Source: Candidatus Bipolaricaulota bacterium
Lineage (GTDB): Bacteria; Bipolaricaulota; Bipolaricaulia; UBA7950; UBA9294
Assembly (NCBI GenBank): GCA_021159105.1
Contig: JAGGSM010000139.1
Coordinates: 1 to 5,117 of the forward strand
Direction of reading: 5' to 3'
DNA length: 5,117 bases
Below are positions 1 through 4,976 of the stretch, piece after piece. Position 1 is the first letter of the stretch. Each line of letters starts with the position of its first letter. Position numbers and translations under genes: made by a program. The notes beneath the pieces were generated by a model that was given only the letters and a program-made list of their open reading frames with translations, searched no databases and had not been told where the DNA came from.

Positions 1-1103
1 GCCATATCCTTGACTGTGACGGTGAGCCCGGTGGATTCGTTCACCAAGATTCCTTCGGAGGTGTCGAACTTCACCGTGGTCTGGGTGGGGCGAAGGTCCA
101 CGGAGATCGACTGGCTCACCGATTTGGCCATGTAGACTGAAGATTCAGTGTAGGAGGCGGTAATCGTCACCGTCTCCGGCGGCGAGCCCGAAATCGGACC
201 CGGGGTGTAGGTCACCGTGCAATTGCCACTTCCATTGAGGGCTGGCGTGTCATCCGAAAACGTTCCTCCCGCGCCCCCGTCGTCTAAGCTTATCTCTATC
301 CCATTAGGCCAACCGGCTGGAGGGGATCCCGCCGTGGTATCATCCTCGACATGGATGCTGACCGTCACCGGCTGCAGGACGTACACGGACGTAGGTGACA
401 GGCTCATCTGGATGTCGACAGCACGTTTCGTGACCTCCTGTTCGAACGTGTCCGTTCCCGGAGCATATTCGCTGTCGCCATCATATGACGCCGTAATCAC
501 ATGCGGACTGTTATCCCCGTCCGCAGGGGTATATGTGAATTCGAACTGCCCACCGTCGCTCTCTTGCAAGGTATAAGTAGAAGGAGACAACGTGCCATTT
601 CCAGTATGAGAGAGGTGCACCTTCCCGGTCGGCGGTGCAGAACCAGCATCAGGGACACCTGTTATTGTCACGGTCCCTGTAGCCGGCGTATTTACGATCA
701 GCGGAGTATCCGCACAGAAGACGACCACCTTGGATGCTCGCTTTACCACCTGATTTACCGTGTTGGAGGTGCTGGGGTCGTAGTTGGTTGTCCCGGAATA
801 CGCGGCGGTGATCACGTGCGTGCCTACAGATAAGGAGTTTGTTGTGAAGGAAGCCTTCCCCGTAGTGGTATTGACCGCAACACTGGCGATACTGGTACCT
901 CCATCTTTAAACTCTACTGTGCCTCCATCTGGAACAGGAGCTACCGTGGCGGTGAACGTTACATCCTGGCCATACGTCGACGGATTGAGAGACGAAGCCA
1001 GTGTGGTCGTAGTTGCGGTCCCTGCAAATCCTGAAACGCCGATCGTAATAATGCACGCCAGCAGAGCGGACAATACCAAGATCCAACGGTGGGATGAGAA
1101 CAT
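1..1103 (-). CDS. Secreted Ig-like repeat protein, C-terminus beyond window
   Basis: The minus-strand frame is open from the start codon to the window edge (367 full codons). An N-terminal signal peptide is visible: a basic start (MFSSHRW), a hydrophobic core at residues 8-23, and a likely cleavage at about GFA/G (residue 27). It is followed by tandem β-sandwich repeats of about 90-110 residues: about 30-120, 121-227, 228-338, and a fourth that is cut off. Repeat 1 looks like a bacterial Ig-like (Big_3/Big_5 type) domain, with NPSTYGQDVTFTATV early and VGTHVITAAYSGTTNY near its end. Repeat 2 echoes this with VITASYDGD and a KRA linker. Such proteins are usually cell-surface or extracellular stalks, adhesins or S-layer-like components; no catalytic motif is seen. 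The ATG at 1103 has GAGG six bases upstream and gives a clean signal peptide. An in-frame ATG at 1151, 11 bases after the upstream stop, also has a G-rich ribosome site and would add 16 residues. The gene very probably shares a transcript with the gene ending at 1163. Confidence 0.9.
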   Translation of the reverse strand, partial: MFSSHRWILVLSALLACIITIGVSGFAGTATTTTLASSLNPSTYGQDVTFTATVAPVPDGGTVEFKDGGTSIASVAVNTTTGKASFTTNSLSVGTHVITAAYSGTTNYDPSTSNTVNQVVKRASKVVVFCADTPLIVNTPATGTVTITGVPDAGSAPPTGKVHLSHTGNGTLSPSTYTLQESDGGQFEFTYTPADGDNSPHVITASYDGDSEYAPGTDTFEQEVTKRAVDIQMSLSPTSVYVLQPVTVSIHVEDDTTAGSPPAGWPNGIEISLDDGGAGGTFSDDTPALNGSGNCTVTYTPGPISGSPPETVTITASYTESSVYMAKSVSQSISVDLRPTQTTVKFDTSEGILVNESTGLTVTVKDM

Positions 1104-1162
1104 GCTATGCCTCGCCTTAAATCGTATGTTTATCTCTATTACCTGTTTCATCTCGCCCCCCC

Positions 1163-2473
1163 CTAAAACACCACGCCGGCGGTGACCGCGGCGCGCGTTA
1201 GTCCGTATCGTCCAAATGTCGCCTGTACCGTCACGACCGCTGGACTAAGCCTAAACGTCAGCGTGCTTCCTAAACTGGCAAACCCAAACTTCTCGGCGCG
1301 ATTGGCAAAGGCCACACTAGTCCCCGCGGAGAAGAGCCCTTGCGACAGCGATAATCGCATCGACAAGCCCGTCATCCCCCTCTCCAGCCCTGAGGCTGTC
1401 ATCGAGAACCTGCCGGTCATCGCTCCCATGTTGAGGCCGGAGCCGAAGCTGAACGACATCGACTTAAGTTCCATCGTGTCCAGCGCAAAGGCCACCCGGA
1501 ACGGCTCCATGCTGATAGAGAGCGTTACCCCGCCAAACTTGGGCGGAAATGGAGCGAGAGTCACTGAGCCCCCAATGCTCACCTTGTCCCACAATCTGCC
1601 AGAGAGGTTGATCGTCGTGCTGAAGTGGGTTGTTTCCGTGCCTGTGGGTGGCTTTGTGTACGCGAAGCTCGTGCCCAACATCACCGACTGAAATTCTGTG
1701 CCCCCTAGGTTCATGTCTGCCAGCTTAATACCGCTGATGCTGACGCGAGCAAAGAAGTTGTCGGGGAGCACACTTCCAGTGGCGGAGTAGCCCTTAACGC
1801 TTCTTCCAGACTGCGACGCGTTCACACCGATATTCGCGCTCATCGAGAACCCCCCTTGCGCACGCCAACTAGCGGTGACCAAGCTTCCAACAGCGTAACT
1901 CTGACTCTGCACCGGATAATACAGCGGGGTGTAAGAAGATCCTGGATTGGGAAAGTTGATGTCCTCCAGCATCCCCAGCGTCTTGATGCTGAATCCCGAG
2001 ATCGTTGTAGAAACGGTGACCCGCGCCTTGACGAACATGATGTCCCCGGGGGGGATGATCACCGAGTTCGGCAGGTTGTTTACGTCGGTAACTGCCTCAA
2101 ATGGCACGGCAAACCACATCTCGGGAACGATGCTCAGCTTATCGAATTCAACCTCGTAGAAGGTGAGTTTGTCCAGGTTCAGCGGTGCCTTGATTACACA
2201 GTGCTCCGGCCCCGCCGTGTTCACCACGGCGTCAATATTCAGGTCGGCAAATCCGAAGCTCGCGTTCAAGATGAGGTTGGATGCAATGGCGAACTCCAGC
2301 ATTGTAAACTCGCTCGGTGTATCTAGCTTTATCTCGCCTGTTAACGTTGTTGGAATCCGTCGGGCAACAAGATCCAACCCGAAACGCCCCGAGATCTGCG
2401 CGAATGCCGCACACCCCCCGATGATTACAACTACCACCAGGAACAAGAGCCCCCAGAAGGTTCTCCTTGGCAT
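1163..2473 (-). CDS. Exported β-rich protein, possible outer-membrane barrel, function unknown
   Basis: This is a 436-residue protein. Residues 1-26 form a signal peptide: basic MPRR, a hydrophobic core (LLFLVVVVII), then either a signal peptidase I site (AFA/Q at 26) or a weak lipobox (IGGC, Cys21). The rest has many alternating hydrophobic/polar segments rich in Ser, Gly and Thr, such as FSTTINLSGRLW and FRVAFALDTMELKSMSFSFG. The C-terminal half (about 205-436) is especially strand-like, and the protein ends in Phe, as many outer-membrane β-barrels do. I recognise no named family. The ATG has GGAGG six bases upstream. The gene is first after the c-di-GMP riboswitch and its terminator hairpin, and is followed at once by the Ig-like repeat gene. 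A shared cell-surface role controlled by c-di-GMP is a reasonable inference. A fully secreted β-sandwich protein is the alternative to a membrane barrel. Confidence 0.88.
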   Translation of the reverse strand: MPRRTFWGLLFLVVVVIIGGCAAFAQISGRFGLDLVARRIPTTLTGEIKLDTPSEFTMLEFAIASNLILNASFGFADLNIDAVVNTAGPEHCVIKAPLNLDKLTFYEVEFDKLSIVPEMWFAVPFEAVTDVNNLPNSVIIPPGDIMFVKARVTVSTTISGFSIKTLGMLEDINFPNPGSSYTPLYYPVQSQSYAVGSLVTASWRAQGGFSMSANIGVNASQSGRSVKGYSATGSVLPDNFFARVSISGIKLADMNLGGTEFQSVMLGTSFAYTKPPTGTETTHFSTTINLSGRLWDKVSIGGSVTLAPFPPKFGGVTLSISMEPFRVAFALDTMELKSMSFSFGSGLNMGAMTGRFSMTASGLERGMTGLSMRLSLSQGLFSAGTSVAFANRAEKFGFASLGSTLTFRLSPAVVTVQATFGRYGLTRAAVTAGVVF

Positions 2474-2540
2474 TCTCGCCCTCCCCTACTTAGTTACGGC
2501 ACATCACCTTCCTGCAGCGGTCTCTTCGCTGTTGACAAAG

Positions 2541-2569
2541 CAAAACGCTCTTCCGTAAACGAAGAGCGT
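2541..2569 (-). terminator. Intrinsic terminator, likely riboswitch expression platform
   Basis: Read on the minus strand, a perfect 9-bp stem (ACGCTCTTC / GAAGAGCGT, 2561-2569 with 2545-2553) closes a 7-base loop. It is followed by TTTTGCTTT, an interrupted U-tract. It lies between the c-di-GMP aptamer and the ATG at 2473, where a transcription-terminating expression platform would sit. The competing antiterminator pairing is not obvious. A downstream segment on the same strand (CGAAGAG at about 2522-2528) could pair with part of the 5' arm. The broken T-run makes efficiency uncertain. Confidence 0.72.
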
Positions 2570-2607
2570 CATCAACAAACATCCTCTACACAGCGCCACT
2601 ACAGCCA

Positions 2608-2706
2608 CTAGACCAGCCCCTTGACCCTGGCAACCCGGCGGTCTTCTTGAGATCCGTGGCTTTGCGCCCCTACCTCGCGGTAGGTTTACCTTGTTTCAGA
2701 ATCTAG
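2608..2706 (-). promoter_or_regulatory. Cyclic di-GMP-I (GEMM-I) riboswitch aptamer
   Basis: Read on the minus strand, the class I c-di-GMP aptamer signature appears in order. First is AAGGTAAACC (about 2692-2683), matching the conserved GGCAAACC block. Then comes a hairpin CTACC-GCGA-GGTAG with a GNRA tetraloop (2684-2671), then GGGCGCAAAGCCACGG (about 2670-2655). A second stem follows, and last CCGGGTTGCCA (about 2638-2628), the conserved 3' block. A basal helix CTAGA/TCTAG (2702-2706 with 2608-2612) can enclose the core. In this class the GNRA loop docks into a receptor in the second stem and the ligand binds at the three-way junction. The element starts about 20 bases after the predicted transcription start and precedes a terminator hairpin and the exported-protein operon. 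It therefore probably senses c-di-GMP and sets expression of both surface genes. Whether the ligand turns them on or off cannot be read with certainty. Confidence 0.93.
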
Positions 2707-2732
2707 CATTAATACGTCCGTATGCTTAATCC

Positions 2733-2761
2733 ACTATACAAGCATTCGGGGGCTCTGTCAA
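2733..2761 (-). promoter_or_regulatory. σ70-type promoter for riboswitch and surface-protein operon
   Basis: The minus strand shows a perfect TTGACA -35 (2756-2761), a 17-base spacer and a TATAGT -10 (2733-2738). Transcription would begin near 2726, about 20 bases before the riboswitch basal helix. A short inverted repeat (AGCAT 2705-2709 / ATGCT 2722-2726, with nested ATACG/CGTAT) covers the start region and might form a leader hairpin or operator. Confidence 0.85.
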
Positions 2762-2767
2762 TAGCCG

Positions 2768-2830
2768 CAGGAAATGAACTACCCCGCCGCAAGCAGACGG
2801 TGTATCAGGAATCTCTGTGAGAAGCACGCC
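2768..2830 (+). repeat. Palindrome-containing dispersed repeat, copy A
   Basis: This copy begins CAGGAAATGAACTACC, continues CCGCCGCAAG, and has a decayed complementary arm ending GGTGTATC. It then runs through CTCTGTGAGAAGCACGCC. The region 2781-2803 folds into an imperfect hairpin (ACCCCGCCGC against GCAGACGGTGT, with one bulge and two mismatches). The same sequence, about 80% identical over about 59 aligned bases by eye, occurs inverted at 4751-4815. The perfect ancestral form would be CCCCGCCGC-AA-GCGGCGGGG flanked by TGAACTA and TATC. From memory, that layout is seen in short palindromic intergenic repeats of other bacteria; no search was done. It sits immediately upstream of the -35 box of the riboswitch promoter. 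Confidence 0.85.
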
Positions 2831-2854
2831 AAAAAAGGGGAAAATAGCCCCCCC
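2831..2854 (-). terminator. Possible intrinsic terminator after the PLD gene
   Basis: On the minus strand a G-run (2848-2854) can pair with CCCC (2837-2840) across a loop CTATTTT, followed directly by TTTTTT (2831-2836). This is a short, GC-only stem with a clean T-run, about 220 bases after the stop of the PLD-like gene and before the next promoter. A competing CCCC-TGC-GGGG fold (2851-2861) exists. The stem is short, so confidence is moderate. Confidence 0.5.
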
Positions 2855-2972
2855 GCAGGGGATTTGACCTCACTAATAGTATATCATCTGTTCCTGGCCG
2901 ATCATCATTCACAGGACGAAGAGCACATCCACACCCCGGCAGAGAGGATCTTACCTAAATCATGCCTTCTTC

Positions 2973-3026
2973 GTTCCACGTTCCACACTCCAAGCTCCGA
3001 GTTCATGTCCCGTTCCCCGTTCTGCC
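2973..3026. repeat. Degenerate heptanucleotide tandem repeat (GTTCCNN-like)
   Basis: On the plus strand the units read GTTCCAC, GTTCCAC, ACTCCAA, GCTCCGA, GTTCAT, GTCCC, GTTCCCC and GTTCTGC, a period near 7 with decay in the middle. It lies between the PLD-like gene's stop (3079) and the terminator-like hairpin at 2831. The rest of this interval (2862-2972 and 3027-3078) shows no coding signal, ribosome site or RNA gene that I can support. Its role is unknown; replication slippage is the simplest origin. Confidence 0.6.
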
Positions 3027-3078
3027 CACGCGTCACTGTGTCACGTCTTTGCAAGAGGATGGCCTGTGGCAAGACTTG

Positions 3079-3930
3079 TCAGTCCCCCCATACACGCTCG
3101 TCGATGATCCTGCCGTCCGGGGTGATCAGGAAGACCTCGTCGTGATCGTCGTTCAGGTACAGGCCGTGCGGATCGTAGGTGGGATTGTACGTGGCTATAC
3201 ATATCCTGTAGGGTTCGTCCGGTTTCAGGACGGTGTCAGGGGGGAACGTGTAGCTTCCCTCCAGATCGCTCAGCCGCCAGCCGCTGATGTCGATCGGAGC
3301 AGACGAGACATCGAGAAGCTGTATGCACTCTCCGGCAGGATCGACCGAGTGGATGACCACTGACTGCACACCGGAAGCAAGGCTTGGCTGAGTGACGATG
3401 GTTCCCGTCTCTGCCCCCAGCTTCTCCCAGAGCTGCTCGAATTCCGCTGTGAACTCCTGTGCTGTGCTGCTCCCCGCAGGGCAGGAGATGAATAGCACGT
3501 CGTCGTACCTGCTCTTATTGGAGTAATCCGACCAGTCGTAGGAGCCTGTGATCACCATCTCCTCGTCGACAACGGCGAATCTGTGGGTGAAGAGGGCTTG
3601 CGACCCAACAACGACTACCTCAACATTTGCCGCCACCAGCTTGTCGTATTCTCCACCAAGTATCTTGTCCTGCCCCGAACCGAGGATCACCCGCACGTTC
3701 ACCCCACGCCGTGCGGCCCGTACGACGGCGTCTCCGAGTTGGTCGTCGGTGAAGGAGTGCAGCGCCATATCCAGGCTCGTTCTTGCTCCGTCGATGGCCT
3801 GAATGATCGCCACTTTAATCGTTTCGCTCTCAGTAGGTGAGCCAAAGTAGGTCCGTACGGTGCATGTCTGCGCCACCGCGCTTCCAGCCAGGATCATCAC
3901 GAGAGCCAAACCCAGGATCACGTTTCTCAT
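3079..3930 (-). CDS. Secreted PLD-like protein with lamin-tail domain, degenerate HKD
   Basis: This is a 283-residue protein. Residues 1-20 are a signal peptide ending AVA/Q, so it is exported. Residues about 24-172 form a single phospholipase-D-like (Nuc-type) domain: SLDMALHSFTDDQLGDAV, RGVNVRVILG and the motif region at 112-134. The HKD motif HxKx4D is altered. The His position is Thr115, the Lys position is Arg117, Asp122 is kept, and GSxN reads GSYDW (Asp132). Classical phosphodiesterase chemistry is therefore doubtful. Residues about 182-283 match a lamin-tail domain (LTD): GECIQLLDVSS, DISGWRLSD, YTFPPDTVLKP, and a C-terminal IDERVWGD. LTD domains occur in many secreted bacterial nucleases and surface proteins. 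The ATG at 3930 is preferred because GAGGTGAT lies just upstream; the GTG at 3939 overlaps that site. The gene follows the YgiT-like gene by 62 bases and may be co-transcribed. Family assignment is firm; activity is uncertain. Confidence 0.93.
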   Translation of the reverse strand: MRNVILGLALVMILAGSAVAQTCTVRTYFGSPTESETIKVAIIQAIDGARTSLDMALHSFTDDQLGDAVVRAARRGVNVRVILGSGQDKILGGEYDKLVAANVEVVVVGSQALFTHRFAVVDEEMVITGSYDWSDYSNKSRYDDVLFISCPAGSSTAQEFTAEFEQLWEKLGAETGTIVTQPSLASGVQSVVIHSVDPAGECIQLLDVSSAPIDISGWRLSDLEGSYTFPPDTVLKPDEPYRICIATYNPTYDPHGLYLNDDHDEVFLITPDGRIIDERVWGD

Positions 3931-3952
3931 CTCAATCACCTCAAAGCCAACA

Positions 3953-3972
3953 ACTATACACCCTGCCGGCAG
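3953..3972 (-). promoter_or_regulatory. Weak -10 and palindrome upstream of the PLD gene
   Basis: The minus strand carries TATAGT (3953-3958) about 23 bases before the PLD-gene start, with the perfect palindrome CTGCCGGCAG (3963-3972) just upstream. No good -35 is found at 16-18 bases. This could be an activator-dependent or minor promoter, or chance within an operon. Confidence 0.3.
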
Positions 3973-3992
3973 TCCTGAGTCCGCGAGCTATG

Positions 3993-4223
3993 CTAGCTCT
4001 CTGTAATACCTACGTACTCTCGAACATCCACCATTGCTCCTGCCGATGCCGCTTCTTCCGCACGATGCAGGATCTCACGAGACGTGATCTCATCTACATA
4101 TGCCTCTCTACAATTCTCACACACTTCTGCGGGGACATTTCTGATCACCAATGTCATCCCATCCCGGGTCACCGTTGTTCTCTGTAGCCGTGTTTCTCCT
4201 TGCTTACAGATTACACGCTCCAC
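3993..4223 (-). CDS. Orphan YgiT/MqsA-type zinc-finger protein
   Basis: This is a 76-residue protein resembling YgiT-type zinc-finger proteins, related to the N-terminal half of the MqsA antitoxin. The family core is clear: CKQGETR near the start, TTVTRDGMTLVIRNVPAEVCENC (residues 16-38), then YVDE and a helical tail ending VREY. Zinc normally binds two CxxC pairs. The second (Cys35/Cys38) is intact, but the first reads RVIC (Arg3 in place of, or next to a lost, Cys; Cys6 kept), so metal binding may be impaired. There is no C-terminal HTH as in full MqsA. The start is GTG (4221-4223) after a GGGGAAGAG stretch; no better start exists before the in-frame stop upstream. No MqsR-like or DUF4258-like toxin lies on either side: DUF134 is 78 bases upstream and the PLD-like gene is downstream. 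A 6-bp hairpin (3985-3999) covers the stop but lacks a T-run. Confidence 0.87.
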   Translation of the reverse strand: MERVICKQGETRLQRTTVTRDGMTLVIRNVPAEVCENCREAYVDEITSREILHRAEEAASAGAMVDVREYVGITES

Positions 4224-4301
4224 TGTCTCTTCCCCAACACAACTGGAGAGGAAATGCGCCCCTGGATACCTGTCATTCTGCCATTGCTTGCTCTTGCATG
4301 A

Positions 4302-4661
4302 TCATTCCGCTCCTCGTCCACGGCCCATTCCGCGGCCGTGCCGTCCGCGCCCTCCTCGTCCAGGACCTCGAACGACTACATGTTCTGTATCTTCAACCGT
4401 GAGCGCTTTGCCGTGTATCACCACATCTATCATCTTGCTGCGAGCAGAGTAGACGAGTCGCTGCACCGTTCCTCGCGAGACTCCCATCTCTTCTGCTGCG
4501 CGCCCTTGATCGTGCCCCTCCAGGTCACACAGGCGCATCGCCTCCAACTCGTCGAGTGCTATCGTTACTGTCTCGATCTGCGAAAGCGGTACGCCGCTCG
4601 GTTTGAATAGGTTGTATCCCATGAATTCTTGGCAGTAGCGAAGCTTCTTGTATCGGCCCAT
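4302..4661 (-). CDS. DUF134 family putative DNA-binding regulator
   Basis: This is a 119-residue protein. Residues 1-90 match DUF134: a basic start (MGRYKKLRYCQEF), FKPSGVPLS, then IALDELEAMRLCDLEG leading into a σ70-region-4-like helix-turn-helix (about 52-80: AAEEMGVSRGTVQRLVYSAR), and IHGKAL. Residues 99-119 are a Gly/Arg-rich tail (GRGGRGRHGRGMGRGRG), where some relatives carry Cys-rich or Gly-rich ends. The family is a predicted transcription regulator often encoded beside NifX/NifB-like cofactor-domain proteins. Such a gene starts divergently at 4977, so regulation of that gene and its own promoter is a fair inference. The start at 4661 is set by AGGAG six bases upstream and by the promoter. 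A longer GTG start at 4709 would place coding sequence within the promoter. It is the first gene of a likely operon with the YgiT-like and perhaps PLD-like genes. Confidence 0.94.
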   Translation of the reverse strand: MGRYKKLRYCQEFMGYNLFKPSGVPLSQIETVTIALDELEAMRLCDLEGHDQGRAAEEMGVSRGTVQRLVYSARSKMIDVVIHGKALTVEDTEHVVVRGPGRGGRGRHGRGMGRGRGAE

Positions 4662-4689
4662 TCTTCTCTCCTCATTGTTTGCTCGTAAC

Positions 4690-4719
4690 ACTATAGCGAC
4701 GCCCCTCACGCGCTGTCAA
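4690..4719 (-). promoter_or_regulatory. σ70-type promoter for DUF134 operon
   Basis: The minus strand carries TTGACA (4714-4719), an 18-base spacer and TATAGT (4690-4695). Transcription would start near 4683, giving a leader of about 22 bases with AGGAG just before the ATG at 4661. Both hexamers are identical to those of the riboswitch promoter at 2733-2761. Confidence 0.85.
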
Positions 4720-4750
4720 TCCCCTGCGACGGTCGATTCGCCACCCTCAG

Positions 4751-4815
4751 GGCGTGGTTCTTACAGAGCTTATTGATGCACCATTGCCTTGCGGCGGGGG
4801 TAGTTCATTCACCTG
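4751..4815 (-). repeat. Palindrome-containing dispersed repeat, copy B (inverted)
   Basis: Read on the minus strand it starts CAGGTGAATGAACTACC, continues CCCGCCGCAAG, then GGTGCATCA, and ends CTCTGTAAGAACCACGCC. It pairs with copy A at 2768-2830. The first 22 bases are identical apart from one extra C (run of 5 instead of 4). The following 37 bases align without gaps at about 73%. The second arm of the palindrome is even more decayed here than in copy A. The copy lies between the DUF134 promoter and the divergent promoter of the NifX-like gene. Confidence 0.83.
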
Positions 4816-4841
4816 TCGATGAGTCGAAAGGAGATGGCCGC

Positions 4842-4870
4842 TGGAAATTTTCTGTGCATATGCTTATAAT
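4842..4870 (+). promoter_or_regulatory. Promoter of the NifX/NifB-like gene
   Basis: A perfect TATAAT -10 (4865-4870) has TGGAAA (4842-4847, 4 of 6 to consensus) 17 bases upstream. The predicted start near 4877 leaves a leader of about 100 bases before the ATG at 4977. The weak -35 suggests activator help. Confidence 0.6.
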
Positions 4871-4877
4871 ACGCTGC

Positions 4878-4902
4878 TCCGCGAGGATTTTTCAATCGCG
4901 GA
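4878..4902. promoter_or_regulatory. Inverted repeat at predicted transcription start
   Basis: TCCGCGA (4878-4884) and TCGCGGA (4896-4902) are perfect 7-base inverted arms around an 11-base spacer (GGATTTTTCAA). It begins right at the predicted +1 of the NifX-like gene. It could be an operator for a dimeric regulator (DUF134 is the local candidate) or a 5' leader hairpin. No downstream T-run exists, so it is not a terminator. Confidence 0.5.
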
Positions 4903-4976
4903 CGGGCGGCGGTAACTTGTCCGCATTTACATCCGCGGGTACGATCGCTGCAAAGCTAATTACGGAGGAGCGACTG

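Noticed and set aside
217..1185. Plus-strand frames over the Ig-like gene
   Set aside because: The minus-strand frame is uninterrupted and encodes recognisable Ig-like repeats; the plus frames are its shadows.
1182..2326. Several plus-strand frames across the 436-aa gene
   Set aside because: They are antisense to a gene with a clear signal peptide, ribosome site and operon context, and their translations show no domain features.
2774..3145. Plus-strand reading frame of 123 codons beginning MNYPAAS
   Set aside because: It starts within repeat copy A, has no ribosome site, crosses the heptad repeat and runs into the PLD gene on the other strand. Short MNYPAAS-type frames are a typical spurious product of this kind of repeat.
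3985..3999. Hairpin GAGCTA-TGC-TAGCTC at the YgiT-like stop
   Set aside because: It has no following T-run on either strand, so it is not called a terminator.
4273..4305. Ten-codon frame overlapping the DUF134 stop by four bases (minus strand)
   Set aside because: It is too short, has no recognisable product, and ATGA overlaps of this kind arise by chance.
4811..4835. CGATGAG...GAAA resembling a hammerhead ribozyme core
   Set aside because: There is no room for stem II between the two core segments and no flanking helices, so a ribozyme is not supported.
4878..4976. Possible riboswitch in the NifX-like leader
   Set aside because: The leader is about 100 bases with one hairpin, but no conserved aptamer motif (including molybdenum cofactor type) could be recognised.
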